From NCBI GenBank assembly GCA_020635955.1, contig JACJYW010000007.1, positions 248,001-312,000 on the forward strand: a stretch of 64,000 nucleotides of DNA, given 5' to 3'. Of this stretch, positions 33,162-42,067 are shown one piece after another (position 1 is the first letter of the stretch; each line of letters starts with the position of its first letter). This DNA comes from Crocinitomicaceae bacterium. Its GTDB lineage: Bacteria; Bacteroidota; Bacteroidia; Flavobacteriales_D; Crocinitomicaceae. A program made the translations under genes and the position numbers. The notes below the pieces were generated by a model that saw only the letters and a list, made by a program, of their open reading frames with translations, did no database searches and was not told the origin of the DNA.

Positions 33162-34829
33162 TTGGAAAACGAATTTGATTACTGGCAGTTCTTAGCAGGT
33201 TTAGGTGTATTCCTTTTTGGAATGCATTACATGGAGATAGCTCTTAAAAACCTGGCCGGAAGATCTTTTAAAAAATTCCTCAGAAAACACACAAACAGTC
33301 CCATCAAAGGTATTTTAGGTGGTGCTGGGATTACAGCTATTCTGCAAAGTAGCTCAGTCGTATCTTTAATGGTAATGGCCTTTGTTGGTGCACGAATCAT
33401 TAATATGAGAAGTGCTCTGGGCGTAATATTCGGAAGCAACCTTGGTACCACAGTTACTGGCTGGATAGTTGCCTATATTGGATTCAAATTCGAATTAAAC
33501 GAGATCATTCTGCCATTGGTGGCTATTGGGGCATTACTCATTGTTATGTTTTCAAAAACAGATGAGATCTACGATACTGGTAGATTCCTGTTTGGATTTG
33601 GCTTTCTTTTTCTTGGATTAAGTTGGATGAAAGTAAGTATAGAATTCTATGCTGCCAACATAGATTTAAGTCAATATGACTATTTGAACGATTATTTGTT
33701 TGTGTTTCTGGGCCTTATATTAACAGCTATTATCCAATCAAGCTCAGCCATGATAGTCATAACTCTTAGCGCATTGGGAGTTGGAGCTATTACACTTGAA
33801 GTAGCATCCATCATTGTCATTGGTAGCAATATTGGTACTACAATAACTATTATTCTGGGAGCTATAAAGGGAACCGAGTCAAAAAAACAATTAGCCCTTG
33901 GACACGTACTATTTAATGTAATAACAGCTTGTGTTGCACTTGTTTTACTGCATCCCATTTTATGGTTTATTACCAATTCCCTGACACTAACTGATCCATT
34001 AATTGCATTGGTAGCATTTCATACCATTTTCAATCTTTTAGGAATCATCCTTTTCTTTCCGATCATTGGAAAATTCGCCGATTTCCTTGAAAAAAGATTT
34101 CTTCAAAAAGAAGCCGATACTGAATTCATTAATAAAGTATCACCCGAAATTCCAGTGGCAGCTTTAGAAGCAATGCGCAATGAAGGGAAACGTTTTTGTA
34201 GCATGGTGCTAAACCTTAATCGACAAGCAATAACTGAGAAGAACATTTCATTTAGCGTCAGAGGCATGGTTAAGTTATTTCAGACCAATAATTATGATGA
34301 TCAATATCAGGAGCTCAAGAAACTAGAAGGTGAGCTTATAGACTATTCTGTTCATGTGCAGGATCACGATATGAATGAAGCTGAAAAACTAGAGATCCAA
34401 TCTTTACTTCACGGACTAAGTAAAGGAATGCAATCGGCTAAAAATGTCAAGGATATCATACATAATATTAAAGATTTCGAATCAACGAGTGATGAGAGTA
34501 AAAGGATCCTTTATACCAATTTAAGGAATGAGATCACCCTTCTTCAAGATAAGATGTTGCATTTTATGGAAACCGAACTTACTTCAGATAGATTTGAAGA
34601 ATTGGTGTCATTATCTCAAGAAAACTACCATCTACACCAATCGTTGATCAAACAAACTTATGAAGAAGTTAAAGCTGACAAACTGTCGAATGCTGAAATA
34701 GCTACTTTCTTAAACCTTAACAGAGAGTTCTACATTTCAAGCAAGGCCCTTATTCATGCAATGAGTGATTTTTGGCTCTCTATGACCCAATCAAGTGACT
34801 TCGGAAAACTTCCGAATATTCATAATTGA
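33162..34829 (+). CDS. Na/Pi cotransporter family protein with PhoU-like tail
   Basis: This 555-residue membrane protein has the inverted-repeat signature of the NptA/PNaS family: ITAILQSSSVVSLMVMAF near residue 58 and LTAIIQSSSAMIVITLSAL near residue 187, which carry the QSSS substrate motif. The N-terminus reads FLFGMHYMEIALKNLAGRSF. Residues about 330-550 form a soluble helical PhoU-like domain. It would import phosphate with sodium. The start is TTG. No better ATG precedes the first helix. Confidence 0.9.
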   Translation: MENEFDYWQFLAGLGVFLFGMHYMEIALKNLAGRSFKKFLRKHTNSPIKGILGGAGITAILQSSSVVSLMVMAFVGARIINMRSALGVIFGSNLGTTVTGWIVAYIGFKFELNEIILPLVAIGALLIVMFSKTDEIYDTGRFLFGFGFLFLGLSWMKVSIEFYAANIDLSQYDYLNDYLFVFLGLILTAIIQSSSAMIVITLSALGVGAITLEVASIIVIGSNIGTTITIILGAIKGTESKKQLALGHVLFNVITACVALVLLHPILWFITNSLTLTDPLIALVAFHTIFNLLGIILFFPIIGKFADFLEKRFLQKEADTEFINKVSPEIPVAALEAMRNEGKRFCSMVLNLNRQAITEKNISFSVRGMVKLFQTNNYDDQYQELKKLEGELIDYSVHVQDHDMNEAEKLEIQSLLHGLSKGMQSAKNVKDIIHNIKDFESTSDESKRILYTNLRNEITLLQDKMLHFMETELTSDRFEELVSLSQENYHLHQSLIKQTYEEVKADKLSNAEIATFLNLNREFYISSKALIHAMSDFWLSMTQSSDFGKLPNIHN

Positions 34830-34849
34830 TAGAAAGGATGACTTAATTT

Positions 34850-35938
34850 CTATTTTGAGCTCACAAAAATCTTCTTAACAGTCACAAATTCTCCTATCTG
34901 AATTTGAACCAAATAAGAACCTGAAGAAATTCCTTGAAGATTCAATATCTGCTGAAATTGTCCTGAATTCAGCAATTTAGGAGGTAGATTCAATATCAAT
35001 CTTCCTTCAATATCGAACAAGGAAATTAACAATATTGAATTCTCTGACAAATCAAGAACAAGGTTCACATGATCAACACATGGATTTGGATAAACAGCAA
35101 TATCAAAACCGATTTGATCTTGATCCTTTATAGACGCCGGATATTTTTCAACGCAAGAAGATACTATCCAGTTGGAAATTGTACCATTTAAGCTAAAATT
35201 GATCAAATTACCATCTATTCCGTTTGTTGTCTTATCTGACAATACATTAACCGTTGTATTATTCGCGGCGGCAGTTCCCTGATCGAAATCATAATATGCG
35301 ATCAGACCCGATTCAGTACCATTTAATTGTTGGTCCATACCAGTTGATACCTCAGAATCTGTTCTTGCATAATCCCAAATTCGCAGATCATCTATTTGTC
35401 CTTTATAGAATTGAGAAGTGGTTGTATTATCCCATTCCTGGCCGAGACTATATCTATCAGCAGATGTAAAAGTGAATGTAGGGCTATGTGTATCTTTTAA
35501 AACACCATCAATATATACTTTGCCATTTGTTCCATCATAGATATAAGCAATATGATGACAGCTCGCGTCACCAATAACTACGTCACTAACATAAAGTGGT
35601 CCAGAACCCGGAACCTGATCATAAATAAGTAATTTTCCATCTTGATTCGTTGTCCCCCCTAACATGAATAAAAGTCTGTTTTCTCCTGCTGGTTGATTAA
35701 TAGCGAACATGGCAGTTCTCACATCACCTTGATCATTATAATCTGCATTCATCCAAAATTCAATAGAAAAATTGGAAGCATTATTATAAAAATCAGTTTG
35801 TAGAGCATCCAAATTCACATAATCATTGGTTCCATCAAAAACTAAGAGGTTATTGCTTTGAGAAAAGGAATTTCCTATAAAAAAAAGAGCAACAAACAGA
35901 AAAACTGTCTTATTAACAGTTACATTAATTTTCATCAT
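34850..35938 (-). CDS. secreted LamG-domain protein with T9SS type A sorting domain
   Basis: This 362-residue protein has a signal peptide ending SFSQ and a concanavalin/LamG fold (about residues 30-200), with FDGTNDYVNLDAL, NFSIEFWMNAD, HHIAYIYDGTNGKVYIDGV and GQIDDLRIWDYART. The last 80 residues are a type A C-terminal domain: AVYPNPCVDHVNLVLDLSE, then IFDIEGRLI-like and SGSYLVQIQ, ending KKIFVS. It should be exported by T9SS to the cell surface. The LamG fold often binds carbohydrate. A second Met start lies one codon in. Confidence 0.88.
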   Translation of the reverse strand: MMKINVTVNKTVFLFVALFFIGNSFSQSNNLLVFDGTNDYVNLDALQTDFYNNASNFSIEFWMNADYNDQGDVRTAMFAINQPAGENRLLFMLGGTTNQDGKLLIYDQVPGSGPLYVSDVVIGDASCHHIAYIYDGTNGKVYIDGVLKDTHSPTFTFTSADRYSLGQEWDNTTTSQFYKGQIDDLRIWDYARTDSEVSTGMDQQLNGTESGLIAYYDFDQGTAAANNTTVNVLSDKTTNGIDGNLINFSLNGTISNWIVSSCVEKYPASIKDQDQIGFDIAVYPNPCVDHVNLVLDLSENSILLISLFDIEGRLILNLPPKLLNSGQFQQILNLQGISSGSYLVQIQIGEFVTVKKIFVSSK

Positions 35939-35971
35939 AAGTTCTGGTTTTGGTAGACCAAATGTACGAAA

Positions 35972-36313
35972 TTAACTCAAAGGCGGCAAGATGTTCATCT
36001 TATCGGCGAAATGATAACAATAGTCTCTCAGATCTTCACTAATATTCGTTTCACCCGTTGCTCTTTCGAATGAATCAGCCATAGTAAGCAGCGTTTGATG
36101 AAAGAATTTTTTCATCTCATCTACTGTCATTTCACTATTCCAAAGGTCAATGCGCATGGTATTTTGTTCCATTTCATCCCAAAATGCCAGGATCATTGCT
36201 TTTGCCGGAGCATTATCAACACCACCATCTTCGGCAGACCATTTGATTGATTCAGGTACATTGTTCTCGTTTGTTACAATGTCTATTTTAATTTGTGACC
36301 TCTTATTACTCAT
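35972..36313 (-). CDS. gldC: gliding motility protein GldC
   Basis: This 113-residue cytoplasmic protein matches GldC: RSQIKIDIVTNENNVPESIK at the N-terminus, then KAMILAFWDEMEQNTMRIDL and KKFFHQTLLTMADSFERAT. In Flavobacterium johnsoniae gldB and gldC are adjacent and GldC promotes gliding through an unknown mechanism. It overlaps the end of gldB by eight bases. nadE, the usual third neighbour, is 2 kb away in divergent orientation. Confidence 0.93.
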   Translation of the reverse strand: MSNKRSQIKIDIVTNENNVPESIKWSAEDGGVDNAPAKAMILAFWDEMEQNTMRIDLWNSEMTVDEMKKFFHQTLLTMADSFERATGETNISEDLRDYCYHFADKMNILPPLS

Positions 36314-37316
36314 TGTCCGGTTTATAATTCTTTAAAAATTTTGATTCGTTCGTTTCAGCTAACAATTCTGCCACTGTAACATCTTCATTCTTCTCCATGT
36401 ATTGTTTCACCATCATCCAACCCATAAACTGACCTAATCTTCCAGGAGAACCTTCAATTCCGACAGTGGTTGGTGCCTCTTCAAAGAACCTGAGTAAAAC
36501 TTTCATATCAGTTGAGTAGACCCAGTTCATATCCATGATAAATAGCCAAACATCATCTTCGCTTGCCATTGACCAGTCGTATTCCTCTTGCGTATATCTG
36601 ATCTTGTAATGATCTTCCATATCCGGCAACATTGCATCAATCATGTATCTCAGCTTACCATAATAGATCATTTGAGACAAAAAAGTCTCTCCTTTACTCT
36701 CTCCCATGACATTCGTAATTAACCAGCTATGAGCCACATCTACGAGTAAATAATCATGTGACATTTTTTCTTTCATGTAAACCGGGAAGCCAATTTCCTT
36801 TACAATTCTATTAAGCTGACCTAAATACATATCCAGCCCAATTCCAATTCTATCATTGGTGCTCACCACACCATAATTGAAGGCCGAGTTATAGGTAATG
36901 ATCTGTTTTGGTAAAGGTGCGTCTGGTAAATGATACTTTAAATGTTTGAACATATCGATCATTTGTTCCTGATCCAATTCAAAATTTCTGAATTCATTGG
37001 AAATATCGTCATAGGTCATTCTCATCATACTGTCTGACACGAAGTAGTATAAAAAGGTGCCTGCCGAATCATCATGAACTGAACCCGCATGAAGCATTTC
37101 ATGAACATAAAATTCATAGAGTTCTCCACCAGATTCGATCAAATCAGCATTAAGTTGATACATTTCTTTCTCAGACTTAACTGAAAACATCTTTTGTTCA
37201 AATCGATCGAATTGAATATCCAATTCAATTTCTGAAACATCAACATCTAACGGGTCAGAAGAACAACTTACGATCAAAAACGAAAAGAATATTAGTGCTT
37301 GAAATTTAAAAGGCAT
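36306..37316 (-). CDS. gldB: gliding motility lipoprotein GldB
   Basis: This 336-residue lipoprotein has a signal ending LIVSC (Cys18). Features shared with GldB include FDRFEQKMFS near the N-terminus, NSAFNYGVVSTNDRIGIGLD, KEKMSHDYLLVDVAHSWLI and GRLGQFMGWMMVKQYME near the C-terminus. GldB is required for gliding and T9SS-related surface functions. Its start is 47 bases from the divergent barrel gene, so a shared regulatory region is likely. Confidence 0.93.
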   Translation of the reverse strand: MPFKFQALIFFSFLIVSCSSDPLDVDVSEIELDIQFDRFEQKMFSVKSEKEMYQLNADLIESGGELYEFYVHEMLHAGSVHDDSAGTFLYYFVSDSMMRMTYDDISNEFRNFELDQEQMIDMFKHLKYHLPDAPLPKQIITYNSAFNYGVVSTNDRIGIGLDMYLGQLNRIVKEIGFPVYMKEKMSHDYLLVDVAHSWLITNVMGESKGETFLSQMIYYGKLRYMIDAMLPDMEDHYKIRYTQEEYDWSMASEDDVWLFIMDMNWVYSTDMKVLLRFFEEAPTTVGIEGSPGRLGQFMGWMMVKQYMEKNEDVTVAELLAETNESKFLKNYKPDNE

Positions 37317-37363
37317 TGCCGAGAAATTCTTATAATTGTGTACGTAAAATAAACAGCAAAATT

Positions 37364-38263
37364 ATGAAAAAGTTACTTACTGTTCTGTTAGTTGGCGGAA
37401 TCGCACTAGGAGCACATGCTCAAGATGACGAGAAAAAATTCCAAATAGGTATTGTTACCGGTGGAACGTTCAATTGGGTTAAGACGCAAACAACAGAAAT
37501 TGAGCGCAACGGAATTGGCGGTGGATTCACTGTTGGTGTTGGCGGTAATTATCTTTTCAATAAAAATATTGGATTGGCCTTTGGTGTTCAATTTGATATG
37601 GAAAATTTTAAAATAGATTATGGTACTGGAGTAAACAATACAACTCCTTCAGGAAGAGTATTTTATGCTTATGCGGATACCGATATCAAAAAATATGACG
37701 AAAATGCCGGATTATTTGAGAATTTCACTGATACTTCTAAAGTAATGGAATTGGTTACCAGAACCTTCAAAGCTAAATATGTAACAGTGCCAATCTTCTT
37801 AAAATTCCAGACTAACAAGATCGGCCAGTTCAAATACTATGGAAAGTTTGGTTTAAGATCTTCTTTTCTAGCAGGAGTTAGATTTGATGACGAAGGTTAT
37901 GATGCAGCCTACTCACTTACTTCTAATTCTTTAGTAAGAACGGGATCAGCAACTCATACGCTTAGACAAAACATGAAACCTGTTACCTTGCTTAAAGGCC
38001 TAACTCCAGTGAGATTAGGAATTGGATTATACGGTGGTGCTGAGTGGAATTTTACTGGAAATACTTACTTGTACTTAGAAGGAGGTTTCAATTACGGTAT
38101 AACACCATCAATGCAAATCGAATCAGGGCATCTTGTAAATCAGGTTGATGATGGTTCAGGAACAGATGGAACTTACGGCACTGGTGTGTTGACCAGATCT
38201 CCGTTAAACATTAAAAACAATCCTCAGCACATTATTGAGATCAAATTAGGATTGTTGTTCTAA
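37364..38263 (+). CDS. PorT-like outer-membrane beta-barrel protein
   Basis: This 299-residue protein has a signal peptide ending GAHAQ and an eight- to ten-strand barrel pattern of alternating residues (FQIGIVTGGTFNWVKTQTTE; VTVPIFLKFQTNKIG; LRLGIGLYGGAEW-like). It resembles the PorT/OMP_b-brl_2 group. A longer frame from 37316 is unlikely because the ATG at 37364 begins a clean signal peptide. Its stop overlaps the nadE start (TAATG). Position between gldB and nadE is unusual and might link it to gliding or secretion. Confidence 0.75.
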   Translation: MKKLLTVLLVGGIALGAHAQDDEKKFQIGIVTGGTFNWVKTQTTEIERNGIGGGFTVGVGGNYLFNKNIGLAFGVQFDMENFKIDYGTGVNNTTPSGRVFYAYADTDIKKYDENAGLFENFTDTSKVMELVTRTFKAKYVTVPIFLKFQTNKIGQFKYYGKFGLRSSFLAGVRFDDEGYDAAYSLTSNSLVRTGSATHTLRQNMKPVTLLKGLTPVRLGIGLYGGAEWNFTGNTYLYLEGGFNYGITPSMQIESGHLVNQVDDGSGTDGTYGTGVLTRSPLNIKNNPQHIIEIKLGLLF

Positions 38264-39039
38264 TGAATTTTCCGGCAGTAATTGACCATATCACAAATTG
38301 GTTAAAAGATTACGCAAATAAGGCTGGTAGTAAAGGGTTTGTTATTGGGATCAGTGGAGGAATAGACTCAGCTGTTACTTCAACACTCTGTGCTAGAACT
38401 GGCTTAAAAGTTATTTGCCTTGAAATGGGTATTCATCAACGCGAAGATGAAGTGAATCGCGGTATGGAGCACATTGAGTGGTTAGAAGGAAAGTTTCCCA
38501 ATGTATCTCATCAAAGGATCAATTTGACCTCAACTTTTGAAGAATTGAGAATTAACCTGGATAAAGACACTATTCATCATGAATTAGCCATGGCTAATAC
38601 CAGATCAAGAATTAGAATGGTCACACTTTATGCCGTAGCACAAACCTACGGCTGCCTGGTAGCTGGAACGGGAAATAAAGTTGAAGATTTTGGTGTTGGA
38701 TTCTTTACGAAGTATGGAGATGGAGGTGTTGATCTGAGTCCTATTGCTGATCTTTTTAAAACGGAGGTTTATGGGATCGCTGCAGAATTAGGTGTGGTCC
38801 ATTCCATTCAAGAAGCACAACCTACTGATGGTTTGTGGAAAGATGCGCGAACAGATGAAGGTCAATTAGGAGCCACTTATCCTGAATTAGAGTGGGCCAT
38901 GCAATATAGCGGAGACGGATCTGAATTAACTGATCGTCAAAAAGATGTTATTCGAATTTATGACGGATTTCATCTGGCCAATAAACACAAAATGGTGCCT
39001 ATACCTTTTTGTGAGATTCCTGATGCTCTAAAAGGATAA
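38263..39039 (+). CDS. nadE: NAD+ synthase (ammonia-dependent type)
   Basis: This 258-residue enzyme amidates deamido-NAD. The P-loop-like SGGIDS is at residues 31-36 in FVIGISGGIDSAV. YGCLVAGTGNKVEDFGVGFF and GGVDLSPIADLFKTEVY are other family motifs. The length fits the short form without a glutaminase domain. It is translationally coupled to the barrel gene upstream and ends two bases from a convergent gene. Confidence 0.95.
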   Translation: MNFPAVIDHITNWLKDYANKAGSKGFVIGISGGIDSAVTSTLCARTGLKVICLEMGIHQREDEVNRGMEHIEWLEGKFPNVSHQRINLTSTFEELRINLDKDTIHHELAMANTRSRIRMVTLYAVAQTYGCLVAGTGNKVEDFGVGFFTKYGDGGVDLSPIADLFKTEVYGIAAELGVVHSIQEAQPTDGLWKDARTDEGQLGATYPELEWAMQYSGDGSELTDRQKDVIRIYDGFHLANKHKMVPIPFCEIPDALKG

Positions 39040-39040
39040 T

Positions 39041-40423
39041 TTACTTCTTGATCGTATAAATATTCAATTCCTTAATTCCGTTAAGTGCAGGTGCAATCTT
39101 AACTTTTTCAAGAATTACAAATTCATTTTTGTATTCATAAACAATACAAGCATTCGAAATATTTTGGATTCCCGCATTGTTTAATGATTCTCCCAATGCA
39201 GCAACAATAGAACTGTATCCATTTTTTATCTCAACCTGTTTGATTGGTGAGCCATTAACGCTATAACCAAATGTCTTCTTGGCAATCATACCACAGTTGA
39301 ATTTTGAATTTTGCATGAGCACGGATATTTCGTATACCTTATCCTTTGGATTTGTTGGAACATCATATTTAATCACCCTATTTCCTGACAATTCATCAAT
39401 ACTCTCTGTATTGAATTTCAACGCATAGATACCTTTCATCTCATCAGGTCTTAATGACCCTTTGGCCCCGTCTACGTAGTAATTCCCAACTCCATATAAC
39501 TGGCCATTATCAACTTGAAGATTAATTAATGCACCTAAAGTGAATATGGTATAATATGTATCTCCTTTTCGTGTTACGTAAGAATATTGGGTTCTCACAG
39601 CCATTTGAGGATCTGTAACCTGTTCAAATACGAACTGTCCATAATTAATTCCACTTTCGAGACTATACGTGTTTGTCACAGAAGATATTTCAGACAGGTC
39701 AGAAGTACCATATGTGTTGATCCTAAATTCAAATCCATTTGAAATTGCATTCATTTGCATCAGGTAGATCTTATCAGCTTCTCTTTGAAAATGAAGCTCA
39801 GACTTTTTCATTGCTTTCCAATCAGATTCGGTTAATTGAAAATCCAATAAATTAACTCGCATACTTTTATCATCACCTATTCTAAAAAGACAATATTTCT
39901 TGGTCCAATCATTTTTAGCAGAACTTTGACTTATTACTGCCAATAATTCATTCTCTCCTGCTATAAAACTTTCCAATGAAAAACCCTTCATATCTGCTCC
40001 GAAATGTGCACTGAAATGATCACCATAATTGACATTGATCTTTTCCATGGTACCGGCTTTATCTAATCGATAAATGATGAAAAGATCCGTAGGATATTCT
40101 CTTTGCCATATTCCACCTTCAGTTAGATTAGCAACATCTATGAAATAAGCATAATTACCATTTTCATTTACAAGAAAATCATTCCAACCGGATTTTGGAT
40201 CTATAGATCTGCTCCACTTCTTTGTTCCTTTCCCATCATAATAAATGAATTCCCTTTCTTTTGGTAAGGTGGCCACCATATTTCGTTGAACATCTCCAAT
40301 ATAACCATCTCCCCATTTGAAAAAATCTTCAAATGAACCTTCTGGCGCAGAAATATTAACCTGGCTATAAGACGTAAATAATGAAAACACCAACAAAGTG
40401 GCTAACAAGAAAACTTTTTGCAT
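39041..40423 (-). CDS. secreted protein of unknown function
   Basis: This 460-residue protein has a signal peptide ending SYSQ. The mature part is beta-rich with repeated aromatic and Gly-containing strands (FIYYDGKGTKKWSRSIDP; FLVNENGNYAYFIDVAN; FRINTYGTSDLSEISSV), suggestive of a propeller, but no defined repeat is clear. No sorting domain is present at the C-terminus (KELNIYTIKK). I do not recognise a family. It is probably periplasmic or outer-membrane associated. Confidence 0.65.
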   Translation of the reverse strand: MQKVFLLATLLVFSLFTSYSQVNISAPEGSFEDFFKWGDGYIGDVQRNMVATLPKEREFIYYDGKGTKKWSRSIDPKSGWNDFLVNENGNYAYFIDVANLTEGGIWQREYPTDLFIIYRLDKAGTMEKINVNYGDHFSAHFGADMKGFSLESFIAGENELLAVISQSSAKNDWTKKYCLFRIGDDKSMRVNLLDFQLTESDWKAMKKSELHFQREADKIYLMQMNAISNGFEFRINTYGTSDLSEISSVTNTYSLESGINYGQFVFEQVTDPQMAVRTQYSYVTRKGDTYYTIFTLGALINLQVDNGQLYGVGNYYVDGAKGSLRPDEMKGIYALKFNTESIDELSGNRVIKYDVPTNPKDKVYEISVLMQNSKFNCGMIAKKTFGYSVNGSPIKQVEIKNGYSSIVAALGESLNNAGIQNISNACIVYEYKNEFVILEKVKIAPALNGIKELNIYTIKK

Positions 40424-40540
40424 GACTTATGTTTTGGGCGGAAAAATTCCGAATTAGGTAGAAAGATAGGAAAAAATAGACTATAACAACATGACGTTTG
40501 CAAATCCATAGTTTCAAACATATCATGTCAAGTTTGCCTA

Positions 40541-40870
40541 TTAATTCCCTTCAGGAGCTAACCTCAGCACTATCCCATCAATTTCATCCGAAATATGGAT
40601 CTGACATCCAAGACGTGAATTTGGCTTCACAAAGAATGCTTCATCCAGCATATCTAACTCTGCATCTGATTGTTCAGGCAAATCAGTTTCTGATTCAAGA
40701 TAACATTGACAGGTAGCACACATTGCCATGCCACCACATCTCCCTTCAACAGGTAGTTCATACGCTTTACACACCTCCATGATATTCATGTTCATGTCTG
40801 TTGGTGCTTCAAGATCATGTGTGATACCTTCACGATCTATAATATGTACGGTTATCATGTTGTCTGCCAT
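40541..40870 (-). CDS. adrenodoxin-type [2Fe-2S] ferredoxin
   Basis: This 109-residue electron carrier has the cluster ligands in GRCGGMAMCATCQCYL (CX5CX2C) and a distant fourth Cys in SRLGCQIHI. That is the vertebrate/adrenodoxin-like arrangement. The preceding helix region (NIMEVCKAYELPVEG) is also typical. The gene immediately upstream on the same strand, across a hairpin-forming gap, encodes a ferredoxin-NADP reductase-like flavoprotein, which is the likely electron donor. The start could alternatively be the Met five residues in. Confidence 0.92.
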   Translation of the reverse strand: MADNMITVHIIDREGITHDLEAPTDMNMNIMEVCKAYELPVEGRCGGMAMCATCQCYLESETDLPEQSDAELDMLDEAFFVKPNSRLGCQIHISDEIDGIVLRLAPEGN

Positions 40871-40885
40871 AACTCAAAAGTACTG

Positions 40886-40955
40886 AGTATTGAGACATTA
40901 GTATCAAGTACAATTAAGTTTTAATCTCTATACTTGATACTATCTACTCAATACT
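40886..40955. repeat. long imperfect inverted repeat between fdx and FNR genes
   Basis: The arm at 40886-40910 (AGTATTGAG, five bases, AGTATCAAGTA) is the reverse complement of the arm at 40931-40955 except for the five central bases, giving 20 of 25 pairs with a 20-base loop. It fills most of the 90-base gap inside a probable operon. There is no terminal T run, so it is not a standard terminator. Confidence 0.8.
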
Positions 40956-40960
40956 GAAAA

Positions 40961-41974
40961 TTATTCAAATCCATTCACCCCATTTACGGTAGTGTACTTC
41001 AATACATTCTTTTTATCCGGATGGATTCTTGCAAAAGCAGACTGAACAGCAATTGTACCTTCATGAAATCCGCACAAGATCAGCTTCAATTTACCCTGAT
41101 ATTCATTAATATCTCCAATGGCATAGATCCCCGGACGATTTGTTGAATAGTCCGTTGTATCCACTTTTATGGCATTCTTTTCAATTTCCAATCCCCAATC
41201 AGCAATAGGACCTAACTCGGGTTTTAAACCAAATAATGGAACGAAATGATCGGTATCCTTCCAAATTTCAGAGCCATCATTATGTTTTATATGAACTGAT
41301 TCAAGTGTATCATTCCCTTTTAACCCAACTACTTCTGCTTCAGTGATCAGATTGATCTTTCCTTTATCGGCCAGATCCATCACTTTTTGCACGGAATCCA
41401 GGTGTCCTCTAAAAGATGATCTTCTATGCACCAATGACAATTCTGTGGTTATATTGTTCTCCACTAAATAGATCGACCAATCCAATGCAGAGTCTCCTCC
41501 ACCTGCAACTACCACCTTCTTTCCTTGATAAAATTCCGGATCACGAATGATGTACTCCACTCCTTTGTCTTCAAAATCTTCCAAACGCTCAACCGGCGGT
41601 TTTCTAGGTTGGAAAACACCTAATCCACCGGCAATCATAACAACAGGAGCCTTGTGTTGCGTTCCTTTATTCGTAGTTACAATAAATTGATCATCATCCG
41701 TTTCATCTATAGTAGCTGCCGACTCTCCAAGTGTAAACCCAGGTTTGAATGGAGCACATTGCTCCATCAAATTATCGATTAGATCCCCAGCTAATACTTC
41801 TGGATATCCGGGAATATCATAAATTGGTTTCTTTGGATAGATCTCGGCTAATTGACCTCCCGGTTGAGGAAGCGAATCAATTAAATGACATTTCAACTTC
41901 ACCAATCCCGCTTCAAAAACGGTAAATAAACCTACCGGACCGGCACCTATTATTATAATATCAGTTTCTATCAT
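40961..41974 (-). CDS. ferredoxin-NADP reductase, thioredoxin reductase-like
   Basis: This 337-residue flavoprotein has the N-terminal FAD motif IIGAGPVGLFTVFEAG and PQPGGQLAEIYP, the NADPH-binding VVAGGGDSALDWSIYL, and the C-terminal AIGDINEYQGKLKLILCGFHEG. It lacks the CxxC redox pair of thioredoxin reductase, which places it with the type-2 FNR of Bacillus and Chlorobium. It would supply electrons to the adjacent ferredoxin. A TAAATTTG element lies upstream at 42015-42022. Confidence 0.92.
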   Translation of the reverse strand: MIETDIIIIGAGPVGLFTVFEAGLVKLKCHLIDSLPQPGGQLAEIYPKKPIYDIPGYPEVLAGDLIDNLMEQCAPFKPGFTLGESAATIDETDDDQFIVTTNKGTQHKAPVVMIAGGLGVFQPRKPPVERLEDFEDKGVEYIIRDPEFYQGKKVVVAGGGDSALDWSIYLVENNITTELSLVHRRSSFRGHLDSVQKVMDLADKGKINLITEAEVVGLKGNDTLESVHIKHNDGSEIWKDTDHFVPLFGLKPELGPIADWGLEIEKNAIKVDTTDYSTNRPGIYAIGDINEYQGKLKLILCGFHEGTIAVQSAFARIHPDKKNVLKYTTVNGVNGFE

Positions 41975-42014
41975 GCTATATAAAATAATGGATCAATTAT
42001 CACTGATCGCATTG

Positions 42015-42022
42015 CAAATTTA
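42015..42022 (-). promoter_or_regulatory. putative -7 element of the FNR gene
   Basis: The minus strand reads TAAATTTG, matching TAnnTTTG, 40 bases before the reductase start. No convincing -33 element is present. Confidence 0.35.
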
Positions 42023-42067
42023 GCCATTAATAAATTCGATTTGGTGACTTTGGATACGTGATTTTTG

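Noticed and set aside
37316..37363. Extended start of the PorT-like barrel
   Set aside because: It would overlap the gldB start region and push the signal peptide inward.
40886..40955. Integron attC site or transposon end
   Set aside because: There is no integrase, transposase or target-site duplication, and the arms resemble the other local stutter repeats.
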